A stretch of 46,671 bases of DNA, taken from positions 1-46,671 of IMG/VR virus record IMGVR_UViG_3300035199_000589; one strand, written 5' to 3'. The notes below the pieces were generated by a model, which worked only from the letters and a program-made list of their open reading frames with translations, had not been told where the DNA came from and did not search any database. The position numbers and the translations under genes were made by a program. Shown one piece after another: positions 8,059 through 16,462 of the stretch. Each line of letters begins with the position of its first letter. Within the stretch, counting starts at the first letter, position 1. Source of the stretch: a virus.

Positions 8059-9249
8059 ATGGCTACTTTTGGGTGGGCATATGTAGACTGCACCGATGTC
8101 GGGCCTGACGTTGCAGGTCCGACTGGTTCAGTTCAGTTCCTAACGGGAACAAACGCACTTAGTGGTACAACAAGTTTTATGTACCACACTGCGGCTGTGC
8201 ACGGCTATGCCGCTAGCACGCTCGTTCTCACCGGCGCGCTTGTCGTCTCAGGTGCCATCTCAGCCAGCAGCTATCATATAAAAAGTATTTCTGAAATTCA
8301 CTCTAGTGGGTCATCTTATTTTGGCAACTCGGCCGATGATGTCCACGCGAGAACAGGAAGCCTTGATTTATACTCAAACTCCACCAGGGTATACAATATT
8401 GAATCATCGGCCGGTAACATCTCTGGGTCTGGTACCCTTCACAATGTTGGCGCCGCAACGTTTAGCAGCACAATTGCAGCCAGCGGTTCACTTACCTCAG
8501 TAGGTTTAACTTCCACTGGGCCCATCTCAGGCTCAAGCACGTTGCAAGCTGTTGGCGCCACCACTCTTGGAAACACTCTATCGGTTTCGGGATCTACTAC
8601 ACTAGCCGGCTCGACATCAGCGCAAGCAGTGACAGCCACAACAATCTCTGGTTCAGGCGCACTCACAGTTACATCAATCAGCGCTAGCGGAGAAAGTCAC
8701 TTCTCGGGGAATCTTGGTGTAGGTCTTACAAACCCCTTATACGACTTGCATGTTAACGGCCCCGGTGCAACGGTAGTAGCTGTAGACGCCGCGTCTGGCA
8801 CAGATGCTTATCTTAGATTCCTCACTAACCATGTAGAAAAAGCATATGTTAAACAGGGCGGCGGCGGAAATCTTCTTATTGTAAACCAAGGCACTGGCGG
8901 CGAAATTAAGCTTCTCTGCGACAACACCACTGAAGCGTTATCGGTTAGCGACTCAGATCTATCAGGCTCTACCACATTACATATGGTGGGAGCCGCCACG
9001 CTGGGCTCTACTCTAGCAACGAGTGGTTCCGTCACAGCCGGCAGCCATGTTTTGCCAGCTACAGACAACAATCTCAACCTTGGATCACCCGCCAAACGCT
9101 GGGCCAACTTATATACGGGCGACTTACACCTTAAAAATGATAGGGGTGACTGGACCGTAGTTGAGGAAGAAGATTACCTGTGTGTAATTAATAACAAAAC
9201 CGGAAAGAAATTTAAAATGGCACTTATCCCGATAGAGGAAGATGAGTAG
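8059..9249 (+). CDS. Fibre-like trimeric virion protein
   Basis: A 396-residue Ser/Thr/Gly/Ala-rich protein. The N-terminal two-thirds consist of short beta-type repeats, with at least three copies of a TLxxVGAxTLxxTLxxSGS unit, as in beta-helical or triple-stranded fibre shafts. A central segment (LGVGLTNPLYDLHVNG, about 222) resembles modules common in marine phage fibres. The C-terminal module (KRWANLYTGDLHLKNDRGDW... near 345-370) is also frequent at the ends of such proteins. It could be a head fibre, whisker or short tail fibre; its place inside the head cluster favours a head-attached fibre. The RGD triplet is probably incidental. Confidence 0.72.
   Translation: MATFGWAYVDCTDVGPDVAGPTGSVQFLTGTNALSGTTSFMYHTAAVHGYAASTLVLTGALVVSGAISASSYHIKSISEIHSSGSSYFGNSADDVHARTGSLDLYSNSTRVYNIESSAGNISGSGTLHNVGAATFSSTIAASGSLTSVGLTSTGPISGSSTLQAVGATTLGNTLSVSGSTTLAGSTSAQAVTATTISGSGALTVTSISASGESHFSGNLGVGLTNPLYDLHVNGPGATVVAVDAASGTDAYLRFLTNHVEKAYVKQGGGGNLLIVNQGTGGEIKLLCDNTTEALSVSDSDLSGSTTLHMVGAATLGSTLATSGSVTAGSHVLPATDNNLNLGSPAKRWANLYTGDLHLKNDRGDWTVVEEEDYLCVINNKTGKKFKMALIPIEEDE
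8434..9030 (+). repeat. Three degenerate 19-residue coding repeats in the fibre-like gene
   Basis: Copies at 8434-8490, 8539-8595 and 8974-9030 encode the pattern TLxxVGAxTxxxTxxxSGS. The spacing is irregular, and the protein is conserved better than the DNA, which points to shaft modules kept by selection on the protein. Confidence 0.65.
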
Positions 9250-9313
9250 ACAAGCATTTTTGTCTTCACTTTGAAGTTAAACATGGTATAAAAGGGCTTT
9301 AATGTTTAATAAT

Positions 9314-9325
9314 ACTATTTATTTT
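9314..9325 (+). promoter_or_regulatory. ACTAYTTA element, putative late promoter
   Basis: ACTATTTATTTT starts 40 bases before the scaffold ATG at 9354, within the 104-base gap after the fibre-like gene. Spacing and sequence match the element at 7470. Confidence 0.5.
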
Positions 9326-9353
9326 GAGTCATTGTCAAATAGGAGTTTAATTT

Positions 9354-10550
9354 ATGTCCAATCTGCTTAAGGAGGCAATCGTTGATGCCAAAGCGCTACG
9401 CGAAAGCGCATTAAAAAATGCAGAAGATATTGTAATAGAGAAATATTCTGATGAAGTTAGGAAAACCCTAGAACACATCTTAGAACAAGATGAAATGGCC
9501 CCTGATATGGGCGGAGATATGGCACCCGATGAGATGGGCGCCCCCCCTGCCGACCCGGCGATGGATCCGATGGCAGCCGACGTCGATATGGGTGATCCCA
9601 TGGCAGCCGAAGAAGAGGGCGAAGCTGAAGAGGTCGCCGAGAACGAAGGCGACATTCCTTACGCGGCCACCAATGGTCTAGCTGACTTTGATGGCAAAAA
9701 CTTATCAGACATGCCAGTCGATGGCGAGCAAGTAGACGTGTCTATTGATCTTGGCGCCCTCCGAGAAGCACTTCAAGAGCTTCAAGACGGAGAAGAGGTT
9801 GAAATCAACCTTGGTGAGGCCACTGATGCTGGTTCTTTTGCCGGTGAAGAGGCAGAGGAAGACGAGGATGACGATGCCTCTGCTCTTGCCGGCTCTGCCG
9901 CCGCAGAAGAGGCTGACTCCGATGCGATGAAAAATGCCGGCCTCGAAGAAGAAAACAACAACGATACAGGTACCCAAGAGAAGGATTTAGGTTCTCTTGT
10001 CGATGCTATCGCAGAGAAGCTCACAGTTGATTTAGGCGCAGAGCTATCTGGCTGGGCAGGACGTCCCACATCACAACTCAAGCATGAGCAAGAATTAGAA
10101 CTTGCCGGCACACAGAGCGACGATGTAAAAGAAGATTTAAAAGATTTGAACAAAGCTCAAGAAGAGTTGGTTGCAGAAAATAACCAACTTAAAGAGCAAA
10201 ATGATCAATATAAGCAAGCAATTGACGAGCTACGAGAAGGCTTACAAGATGTAAACCTTTCCAATGCTCGCTTGCTTTATACGAACCGCGTATTGAGAAA
10301 TACCTCCCTAAATGAGCGACAAAAAACAAAAATTGTCGAAGCTATTTCCAATGCTGGTTCTGTAACAGAAGCGAGAACGATGTATGAAACACTTCAAAGC
10401 ACAATGGAGACTACTCCCAGGAGAGGTCCACAATCATTGAGCGAAGCTATCGGTCGTAATCGTACATCTGTTATTCGTGCGACTCGTCATGAGTCCACGG
10501 CGTCCGATCCATTCCAAGATCGGATGAAAAAACTAGCTGGAATAAAATAA
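9354..10550 (+). CDS. Prohead scaffold (gp22-like)
   Basis: The scaffold is the internal core on which the capsid protein assembles and which is then degraded. The 398 residues are very acidic. A short helical N-terminus contains LKE and LRE sites of the type cut by gp21. A Met/Asp/Pro/Gly-rich stretch (about 45-85) and a Glu/Asp/Ala-rich middle follow, then a coiled coil (about 255-305, ELVAENNQLKEQNDQYKQ). The conserved end has NARLLYTNRVLRNTSLNERQ, the pattern of the T4-like scaffold C-terminus. It lies directly before the capsid gene, as gene 22 does in T4. Confidence 0.87.
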   Translation: MSNLLKEAIVDAKALRESALKNAEDIVIEKYSDEVRKTLEHILEQDEMAPDMGGDMAPDEMGAPPADPAMDPMAADVDMGDPMAAEEEGEAEEVAENEGDIPYAATNGLADFDGKNLSDMPVDGEQVDVSIDLGALREALQELQDGEEVEINLGEATDAGSFAGEEAEEDEDDDASALAGSAAAEEADSDAMKNAGLEEENNNDTGTQEKDLGSLVDAIAEKLTVDLGAELSGWAGRPTSQLKHEQELELAGTQSDDVKEDLKDLNKAQEELVAENNQLKEQNDQYKQAIDELREGLQDVNLSNARLLYTNRVLRNTSLNERQKTKIVEAISNAGSVTEARTMYETLQSTMETTPRRGPQSLSEAIGRNRTSVIRATRHESTASDPFQDRMKKLAGIK

Positions 10551-10561
10551 TCATAAAAATA

Positions 10562-10573
10562 TAAGGAGGTGAT
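10562..10573 (+). promoter_or_regulatory. Extended Shine-Dalgarno of the capsid gene
   Basis: TAAGGAGGTGAT matches the complement of the canonical 16S rRNA 3' end over 12 bases. GGAGG ends 10 bases before the ATG at 10580. It is the most complete SD in the window and stands before the gene expected to be most highly expressed. Confidence 0.85.
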
Positions 10574-10579
10574 TTTAAA

Positions 10580-12388
10580 ATGTCTAGTATTGTAGAAAGA
10601 TTGACAGAAGGTATTGTCAATCGTGATATGCGTGCTGAAGGTCATGCTCTTCTTTCCAAGTGGGAGAAGACTGGTCTCTTAGAGGGGATTGGCAATGATC
10701 AAAACCGTCAAAGTATGGCGCGCCTGCTTGAAAATCAAGCAAAAGAGTTGCTACGCGAAACTAGCACAATGAAGGGTGGTTCTGTTGAGGGCTTCGCGGC
10801 CGTCGCATTCCCCATCGTTCGTCGTGTTTTCGCTGGCCTAATTGCTAACGACCTTGTTAGCGTACAACCGATGAGCCTACCGAGTGGTCTTATCTTCTTC
10901 CTTGACTTTACTGTCTCCACTGATGGCGCGGGCTTGCCCCGTCTAGGTTACGGTAATCCTCAAGGTGATGAAGAGTCACTATATGGTGGCGGTCGTGTTG
11001 CTAAGGGCATCGTTGATGGTGTTCTAATTAGTGAGGAAAAAGCTGAGGAAGGTGCATATAACCTTAACAACGCCTACTCGTCTCCGACGGGTTCCGGAAT
11101 GTTAACAATTGCATACATTACATCAAGTGTGTATAGTTCTTCCGCCGGCGATGTTCCGAAGCTTTGCCAGTTCGATCCTGAGCTTGAGTCTCAGTCTGGT
11201 ACCGCAACCGTTGCCGTTGGTCGCATAGTTATGAGCGGCCTTACCGACTTCGACGTAGTTGAGGGTGTTCGTAACCTAAATGCAATTGTGCTTTCGAGTT
11301 CGTCCGGCCATGGTGGTATGGGCAAGATTGCTTCATCAGGTTCTGCTACACAGTATGGTGTTCAGCTTAAGCGTCTTACGCGCTTTACTGGCTCAGCATC
11401 AACTCACGCTATTGTTGTTATCGCATCTTATGATGGTGCCGCAAGCGCCCTGCAACTGCAGGAGCTTCTGACCGGTTCAGGACACACCCCGGTTGCGGAC
11501 ACGGCAACAGTAATGTCGGCATCTTGGCCTATCGTTGACGACTTCGTCACTGGTGGTGCTCTTGGTTCTGTGGTCGGTGACGATCCGTGGGGCTTGGAGA
11601 ATAACGAGAAGATCCCCGAGATCGACATCAAGGTCGATTCCGTGGCTGTGACCGCTATCACCAAGAAGCTGAAGGCTAAGTGGACACCGGAGTTGGGTCA
11701 AGACCTCAACGCCTACCACAACCTTGATGCTGAGGTTGAGCTTACCAGTATTCTCTCTGAGCAGATTGCTCTTGAGATCGACCGCGAGATCCTTGAGGAT
11801 CTTATTAAGGGTTCGAAAGCTGGTACGCAGTATTGGTCCCGTTCACCGGGTCTGTTCGTGAACCGCTCAACTGGCGCCGAAATTGGTGCTAGCTCAGCTG
11901 CTCCGGACTTCACCGGTACTGTTAGTGAGTGGTATGAGACTCTTGTCGAGACCATTAACGATGTATCAGCCGCGATCCACCGCAAGACTCTGCGTGGTGG
12001 CGCTAACTTCGTCGTCTGCGGACCCGAAGTTGCCAACATTCTTGAGTTCACTGCTGGTTTCCGTGCTTCCGTCACTGCTGACGACGAGCGTGGTTCCATT
12101 GGTGCGGTTAAGGTCGGTTCTCTAACCAAGAAGTTCGATGTGTACGTTGATCCGTACTTCTATCGTAACCTCATCTTGGTTGGTCGACGTGGATCCTCTT
12201 TCCTTGAAAGCGGATATGTATACGCACCTTATGTGCCGCTACAGACCACACCTACTATCTTTGGACCGGATGACTTCGTGCCCCGTAAGGGAGTCATGAC
12301 TCGTTATGCGAAGAAGATGGTTCGTCCCGATATGTATGGCCTAGTTGTTGTACGAGGTATGATCGGTGAGGCTGGCGCTACTGCTTAA
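10580..12388 (+). CDS. Major capsid protein (gp23-like)
   Basis: This is the shell subunit of the head, with the HK97 fold. The 602 residues include the gp23 signature near the start of the mature protein: FPIVRRVFAGLIANDLVSVQPMSLPSGLIFFLDF (about 75-112), plus the C-terminal YVDPYFYRNLILVGRRG region (about 520). An N-terminal propeptide of roughly 40-65 residues is likely, with LLE and LRE sites that the gp21-like protease could cut. Length is somewhat above T4 gp23 (521). The extra sequence lies mainly in a Ser/Gly/Ala-rich insertion at about 165-315, plausibly a surface domain. Folding may need the GroES-like protein encoded at 42.8 kb. Confidence 0.96.
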   Translation: MSSIVERLTEGIVNRDMRAEGHALLSKWEKTGLLEGIGNDQNRQSMARLLENQAKELLRETSTMKGGSVEGFAAVAFPIVRRVFAGLIANDLVSVQPMSLPSGLIFFLDFTVSTDGAGLPRLGYGNPQGDEESLYGGGRVAKGIVDGVLISEEKAEEGAYNLNNAYSSPTGSGMLTIAYITSSVYSSSAGDVPKLCQFDPELESQSGTATVAVGRIVMSGLTDFDVVEGVRNLNAIVLSSSSGHGGMGKIASSGSATQYGVQLKRLTRFTGSASTHAIVVIASYDGAASALQLQELLTGSGHTPVADTATVMSASWPIVDDFVTGGALGSVVGDDPWGLENNEKIPEIDIKVDSVAVTAITKKLKAKWTPELGQDLNAYHNLDAEVELTSILSEQIALEIDREILEDLIKGSKAGTQYWSRSPGLFVNRSTGAEIGASSAAPDFTGTVSEWYETLVETINDVSAAIHRKTLRGGANFVVCGPEVANILEFTAGFRASVTADDERGSIGAVKVGSLTKKFDVYVDPYFYRNLILVGRRGSSFLESGYVYAPYVPLQTTPTIFGPDDFVPRKGVMTRYAKKMVRPDMYGLVVVRGMIGEAGATA

Positions 12389-12445
12389 TATATAAACATT
12401 TGTTACATATTAAGTAAAAAGCACGGCTAAACGTGATACGGAAGA

Positions 12446-12477
12446 CCCTCACCTTGAAAAAGGTGGGGGTTTTCTTT
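12446..12477 (+). terminator. Rho-independent terminator after the capsid gene
   Basis: CCCTCACCTT, loop GAAA, AAGGTGGGGG (12446-12469) forms a 10-bp stem with one G-U pair, followed by a T-rich tract. It would end transcripts from the scaffold-capsid unit. Confidence 0.87.
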
Positions 12478-12486
12478 ATGTAAAGT

Positions 12487-12497
12487 GCTACTTATAG
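12487..12497 (+). promoter_or_regulatory. ACTAYTTA-like element, putative late promoter
   Basis: GCTACTTATAG lies just after the capsid terminator and about 74 bases before the ATG at 12562. It is a weaker match to the ACTAYTTA family (first base G instead of A), but its position between terminator and gene fits a promoter. Confidence 0.4.
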
Positions 12498-12561
12498 GCG
12501 AGGCAGAGGGTAACTTTTGTCTCACCTAAATTATAAACACATAAATGGAGGGTTTTAAATT

Positions 12562-13134
12562 ATGGGATCAAAAAGAGTGGGCTTGGCGAGAACTCAAGCT
12601 CTATTAGAAAATTTGCAAAGACAGATTGACTTAAGCAATTCTACTGTAATACAGAGAAAGGATTTTAAGTATATTACTACGACTGGCAACAAGGATTACA
12701 GTGCCCTGACCGGTGACACTACTATTATGGTAAATGTCGCTATGGCAGACACAAATTACATTAGATTACCGGAAGCAACCACATCTAACGGTGGAATGCA
12801 TATCAGGGTAGTTATTGGTATAGCTTGTTTAGATAAGCTTTATGTTGGATGTGTAACAAGTAATCTTCAAGGCGCCGCAAGTGCAGTTGGCGATACCAAC
12901 GAAGGTAATTCCCCTACGGATGTCGCAACGGCAATTGCCGATGTTGGTGATACTTTTAAGAGAGTGGAATTCGACTTAGATACAGTGGCTAAAGCTGGTG
13001 GAACTGGTGGAACAATATTGGACTTCTACTATACTGGCGCCGCCAACGTGATCATCTATAGAGGCGATCTGATCAGTGAGATAGATGACCCAACTTTGGC
13101 AACTCACTTTACGACAACTACGATCATCGCTTAA
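12562..13134 (+). CDS. Putative virion protein, head decoration or head-tail type
   Basis: A 190-residue protein with a helical, basic N-terminus (MGSKRVGLARTQALLENLQRQ) followed by a beta-rich, Gly/Thr/Val-rich domain. The composition suggests a compact beta-barrel. It forms its own unit, bounded upstream by the capsid terminator and downstream by a strong terminator, with a GGAGGG SD. Insulated single-gene expression next to the capsid gene suits an abundant capsid decoration protein, but I recognise no family and this is inference. Confidence 0.68.
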   Translation: MGSKRVGLARTQALLENLQRQIDLSNSTVIQRKDFKYITTTGNKDYSALTGDTTIMVNVAMADTNYIRLPEATTSNGGMHIRVVIGIACLDKLYVGCVTSNLQGAASAVGDTNEGNSPTDVATAIADVGDTFKRVEFDLDTVAKAGGTGGTILDFYYTGAANVIIYRGDLISEIDDPTLATHFTTTTIIA

Positions 13135-13177
13135 TAAATAAACTTTTAGTTTTACTAAAATAAACCTTTAAAGTTAT

Positions 13178-13207
13178 GCCCCCTTCTTCGGAAGGGGGCT
13201 TTTCTTT
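13178..13207 (+). terminator. Rho-independent terminator with UUCG tetraloop
   Basis: GCCCCCTTC, loop TTCG, GAAGGGGGC gives a perfect 9-bp stem (13178-13199) closed by the very stable UUCG loop and followed by TTTTCTTTT. It is the clearest terminator in the window. Confidence 0.93.
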
Positions 13208-13289
13208 TAGAGGCCAAGATCCAAAAACGCCGATCTGTCAAATTTTTTTCGCTTACAATTTTTGAGATTTTCGTTTTTGGCATTATGAA

Positions 13290-13301
13290 ACTACTTATTT
13301 T
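13290..13301 (+). promoter_or_regulatory. ACTAYTTA element, putative late promoter
   Basis: ACTACTTATTTT starts 27 bases before the ATG at 13317. The sequence GAAACTACTTATTT nearly repeats the one at 13619 (GAAACTATTTATTT). Confidence 0.5.
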
Positions 13302-13316
13302 AAAGGAGAACGTATC

Positions 13317-13559
13317 ATGAACCCAAGAAAAAGATTAATGCTCAGAAGGCGTGATGCAGCTAAGAGAGCCGCAGCCACGACCCACGTCGAGCAGTCAGTC
13401 CACATCGAGCACTCAGCCCACGTCGAGGAGCCAGATCTGCAAGAGATTGTTCAGAAAGTTGCGAAGAAGGTTGTTGCCGAAGAAGCGGTACCCGTTAAGC
13501 CCAAGAAAACAACCAAGAAAAGAAGCACACGAAAAACAACTACTACTAAGAAGAAATAA
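13317..13559 (+). CDS. Small Lys/Arg-rich protein with a His-Val-Glu repeat
   Basis: An 80-residue protein in three parts: a basic N-terminus (MNPRKRLMLRRRDAAKRAA), a short pseudo-repeat of HVEQS, HIEHS and HVEEP (about 23-39) leading into an amphipathic helix (EIVQKVAKKVVAEE), and a Lys/Thr-rich histone-like tail (KKTTKKRSTRKTTTTKKK). The SD AAAGGAG and a flanking element and terminator give it a unit of its own. A nucleic-acid-binding or packaged internal protein is possible from the tail. No family is recognised. Confidence 0.68.
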   Translation: MNPRKRLMLRRRDAAKRAAATTHVEQSVHIEHSAHVEEPDLQEIVQKVAKKVVAEEAVPVKPKKTTKKRSTRKTTTTKKK

Positions 13560-13583
13560 CAAATTTATTGGTTATTTAAAACG

Positions 13584-13613
13584 AAGCTCAACATATGGTT
13601 GAGCTTTGTGTTT
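13584..13613 (+). terminator. Putative terminator
   Basis: AAGCTCAAC, loop ATATG, GTTGAGCTT (13584-13606) is a perfect 9-bp stem shortly after the stop at 13559. The following tract (TGTGTTT) is only moderately T-rich, so termination may be partial. Confidence 0.6.
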
Positions 13614-13618
13614 ATGAA

Positions 13619-13630
13619 ACTATTTATTTA
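13619..13630 (+). promoter_or_regulatory. ACTAYTTA element, putative late promoter
   Basis: ACTATTTATTTA starts 29 bases before the GTG at 13648 and directly after the putative terminator at 13584. Confidence 0.5.
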
Positions 13631-13647
13631 GTAGGAGGGCCCTTCGC

Positions 13648-14922
13648 GTGGCGCATAACTTAGATCCAGCATCAACTCAAAGTTCAATAGTATTAACTTC
13701 CACAGGAAGCACAGACTTAGTAACCGGATCGTTGCCGTTTGGAATTTACACAGCATCAGCAGAATTTATTAGTGGCGCCAGCGCGCAAGTCGCGTATGTT
13801 TATAAAAAGCTAGGTGGAGATGTTGTTGATATCGAGATTACCGCCAATCAGGTGTATGCTGCGTACGAAGAAGCAGTCTTAGAATATTCATATATTATTA
13901 ATTTACACCAGGGCAAAAATGTTCTATCTAGCGTCTTGGGCGCCACAACAGGAACGTTCGATCACAAGGGAGAGCGTCTCACTGGTCCCACAAGTGCCAG
14001 CCTGTCATACCCAAGGTTCCAGGCTAGCTATAGCAAGAAAGTTGGTGATACAATGATGGCTATGCAGGGAATAGGCGGAACTGTTCCGCAATATTCCGCC
14101 TCATTTAAGCCAACAACAAATAAACAAGATTATGATTTACAGGAAATCATCGAAGACGCGTCCTCATCCGGTTTGGACGACTCCGGAAATGCTGTGCCGT
14201 TTTCCGGCAAGGTCGGCACCAAAAGAGTTATAGTAACAAAGGTGTTTTACATTACTCCACGCGCAGTTTGGAGGTTTTATGGCTATTATGGAGGGATTGG
14301 TGCTGTTGGAAACATGTCCACGTATGGTCAGTTTGCAGATGACTCATCGTTCGAGATAGTTCCCGTCTGGCAAAACAAATTACAGTCAATGATGTATGAA
14401 GACTCAATTAACACCAGAACATCTAACTTTTCATATGAAATTATAGATAACAAATTGCGTCTTTATCCAGATCCTGGTTACTGGGACTTTTCTGATGTCG
14501 ATAGAATGTGGGTGAGGTTCTATGTTGATGATCAGACTCCCTGGGAAGAGAATTCTGGCTATACAGACGGCACCCAGGGTGTAAATAATTTAAATACAGT
14601 GCCCTTTGACAATCTTCCATATACAAATATAAATTCAATAGGTAAACAGTGGATCCGAAAATATGCGCTAGCGCTATGTAAAGAGATGCTGGCTCAAATT
14701 CGAGGTAAATTCACCCAAATCCCGATTCCGGGCGAAAGTGTGACATTGAATCACTCAGAATTACTATCCCAAGCAAAAGAAGAGCAAACCGCGCTTAAAG
14801 ATAAACTTATGGAGATGCTCAAGGAGGTTGAATACAAGGAGTTGGTTAAATACGATTCAGAAACAGCTGAAGCCACAGCAACCGTATTTAAGGCATCGCC
14901 ATTACCAATTTTTGTAGGATAA
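13648..14922 (+). CDS. Putative neck protein (gp13-like by position)
   Basis: A 424-residue protein starting with GTG behind a strong AGGAGGG SD. It has a Ser/Thr-rich N-terminus, and around 60-90 an Asp/Glu-rich stretch DIEITANQVYAAYEEAVLEYSYIIN, typical of phage head-completion or neck proteins that contact the portal. Aromatic-rich segments (WRFYGYYGG, about 210) and a helical C-terminus follow. In T4, genes 13, 14 and 15 encode neck and tail-completion proteins; here three genes lie between the capsid cluster and the sheath, of which this is the first. The gp13 assignment rests on order and general features. Confidence 0.7.
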   Translation: MAHNLDPASTQSSIVLTSTGSTDLVTGSLPFGIYTASAEFISGASAQVAYVYKKLGGDVVDIEITANQVYAAYEEAVLEYSYIINLHQGKNVLSSVLGATTGTFDHKGERLTGPTSASLSYPRFQASYSKKVGDTMMAMQGIGGTVPQYSASFKPTTNKQDYDLQEIIEDASSSGLDDSGNAVPFSGKVGTKRVIVTKVFYITPRAVWRFYGYYGGIGAVGNMSTYGQFADDSSFEIVPVWQNKLQSMMYEDSINTRTSNFSYEIIDNKLRLYPDPGYWDFSDVDRMWVRFYVDDQTPWEENSGYTDGTQGVNNLNTVPFDNLPYTNINSIGKQWIRKYALALCKEMLAQIRGKFTQIPIPGESVTLNHSELLSQAKEEQTALKDKLMEMLKEVEYKELVKYDSETAEATATVFKASPLPIFVG

Positions 14923-14928
14923 TAGAAA

Positions 14929-15417
14929 ATGTCTAACGAATGGAAACGACCAGAACAAGCTCCTCCGCCACTATTCTTTGGTAAGAAAGAGCGAGACCTC
15001 GTAAAGCAAGTCAATGATGAACTTATTGAAAAGGTCATCGGGCAGCAGATTCTTTATTATCCCATAGACATGGAAACAACAGATTTCCATGATATGTACG
15101 GCGAAGCTATAGAAAAGACATATCTCCCCCCCGTTAGGGTTTTCGCGCTAGTTGAGTTTACGGAGTTGGCAACAGAATACATGGCTGGAGCCGGAATAGA
15201 CAAAAGTTGGGAAATTAATGTTCATTTTCACAAAAGAAGGTTGGAGGATGACCAAGACCTTTATGTTCGCGAGGGAGATTTTGTTTTGTACGGAGATTAT
15301 TACTACGAGATAGTTAAATTAAGCGAAGATACAAAGCTCTTCGGCCAGGTGCAACACGGTTTCGAGATCTCGGCCCGATGTCGCCGCGCAAGAAAGGGGC
15401 TATTCGATGCTACCTGA
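14929..15417 (+). CDS. Putative neck or head-closure protein (gp14-like)
   Basis: A 162-residue protein with the N-terminal segment PPPLFFGKKERDLVKQVNDE and then GQQILYYPID, a pattern I associate with gp14-type neck proteins of T4-like phages. The remaining sequence is beta-rich (NVHFHKRRL, DFVLYGDYYYEIVKL), as expected for a head-closure fold. T4 gp14 is longer (256 residues), so this would be a compact version. It is followed by an 11-base overlap with the tail-completion gene. Confidence is moderate. Confidence 0.68.
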   Translation: MSNEWKRPEQAPPPLFFGKKERDLVKQVNDELIEKVIGQQILYYPIDMETTDFHDMYGEAIEKTYLPPVRVFALVEFTELATEYMAGAGIDKSWEINVHFHKRRLEDDQDLYVREGDFVLYGDYYYEIVKLSEDTKLFGQVQHGFEISARCRRARKGLFDAT

Positions 15418-16288
15418 TAATTTCGATTTCGCAATGCTGCCCGAAGGCGCTAGCTCTAGTACTTTAAAAGAATTGGGAGTGTTGGCGTCTGACGTCGAGA
15501 ATATAGATTATTCTATAGTTTCGTGGCTAAAAGAGAATTTAAGGCTACGCTCAAACACCAATGAAGGATTCACAGAAGTGCCAGTTTTGTGGCAGACACC
15601 AGAACGCGCATATCAAATTAAAAATGACAAAAGTCTTCGTGATGATGGCGGCGCATTGAAAATGCCGCTTTTGAGTATTGAAAGAACAACCATCACTAAA
15701 GACCCAACAAGAAAAGGTAGCTACCAGGCTCATATATACTCAGATAGAAAAAATGGCCGTACAGGAAGAATGGTTGTAGCGAAACGAATGGTTCCTGATA
15801 AAACAAGAAATTATGCTGTTGTTGGCAATACTCGGGACCTTCCGGGCGGCGCTGGCGGTGGTAACCCCTGGTTCCCAAGAACCGGCAAAAAATACGTTAT
15901 TCAATACCTTTCTATTCCAATTCCGATATATGTGAACGTTGAATATAAGATATCGATCAAAAGTGAATATCAACAACAGATGAACGAACTGCTAACACCA
16001 TTCATGGTTCGCACAGGCCAGATCAATTCCTTCCTTTTGAGGCGAAATGGGCACCTCTATGAAGCTTTCATTGACAAAGACTTTAGCCACAACAACAATG
16101 TTAATGATTTGGGCGAAGATTCACGCATGTTTACGACCGAATTTACAATTAGAATATTGGGATATCTGATAGGAGAGGGCCCCAACGATGATCGCCAGCT
16201 AGTGAGAATTGATGAGAATGTGGTAGAAATAACATATCCAAGTGAAACAGTTCTGAGTGCGTTTCCTGGGGACGACTCCATTACATAA
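15407..16288 (+). CDS. Tail completion and sheath stabiliser (gp15-like)
   Basis: A 293-residue protein, close to T4 gp15 (272), which caps the finished tail tube and sheath before head joining. The segment IPIPIYVNVEYKI followed by EYQQQMNELLTPF (about 180-205) is the recognisable gp15 region. Basic loops and a Gly-rich stretch (LPGGAGGGNPW, about 145) precede it. It overlaps the gp14-like gene and lies directly before the sheath, consistent with the T4 order 13-14-15-18-19. Confidence 0.78.
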   Translation: MLPDNFDFAMLPEGASSSTLKELGVLASDVENIDYSIVSWLKENLRLRSNTNEGFTEVPVLWQTPERAYQIKNDKSLRDDGGALKMPLLSIERTTITKDPTRKGSYQAHIYSDRKNGRTGRMVVAKRMVPDKTRNYAVVGNTRDLPGGAGGGNPWFPRTGKKYVIQYLSIPIPIYVNVEYKISIKSEYQQQMNELLTPFMVRTGQINSFLLRRNGHLYEAFIDKDFSHNNNVNDLGEDSRMFTTEFTIRILGYLIGEGPNDDRQLVRIDENVVEITYPSETVLSAFPGDDSIT

Positions 16289-16320
16289 AGGATAAAGGAA
16301 TTTATTGGCAAAAAACCACT

Positions 16321-16363
16321 TCCGGAAACATTTGCTCGTTTGTTAGTATAGTTCCGGATTTTT
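16321..16363 (+). terminator. Putative terminator before the sheath gene
   Basis: TCCGGAA (16321-16327) and TTCCGGA (16352-16358) form a 7-bp stem with a 24-base loop that may fold further (AAAC with GTTT), followed by TTTTT. The large loop makes this less certain. Confidence 0.5.
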
Positions 16364-16385
16364 AGAGACTTTTGAATTCTGAAAT

Positions 16386-16396
16386 ACTATTTAAAG
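16386..16396 (+). promoter_or_regulatory. ACTAYTTA element, putative late promoter
   Basis: ACTATTTAAAG is preceded by AT, as at 9314 and 19502. It lies 77 bases before the sheath ATG and after the putative terminator at 16321. Confidence 0.45.
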
Positions 16397-16462
16397 ATGA
16401 TCGCGGGGATAATTTAGTCTATAATTTGATAGAACCCCAGCAAATATAAGGAACCAAAAAAA

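Noticed and set aside
9139-9147. RGD motif in the fibre-like protein as a cell-adhesion signal
   Set aside because: RGD has no meaning for bacterial receptors, and the segment belongs to a module common in phage fibres.
9248-9265. Inverted repeat AGACAA/TTGTCT as a terminator
   Set aside because: The stem has only 6 AT-rich pairs and no T-tract follows it.
16304-16345. TTG-started 13-residue frame after the gp15-like gene
   Set aside because: It has an AAAGGA upstream, but it is very short and overlaps the putative terminator hairpin.
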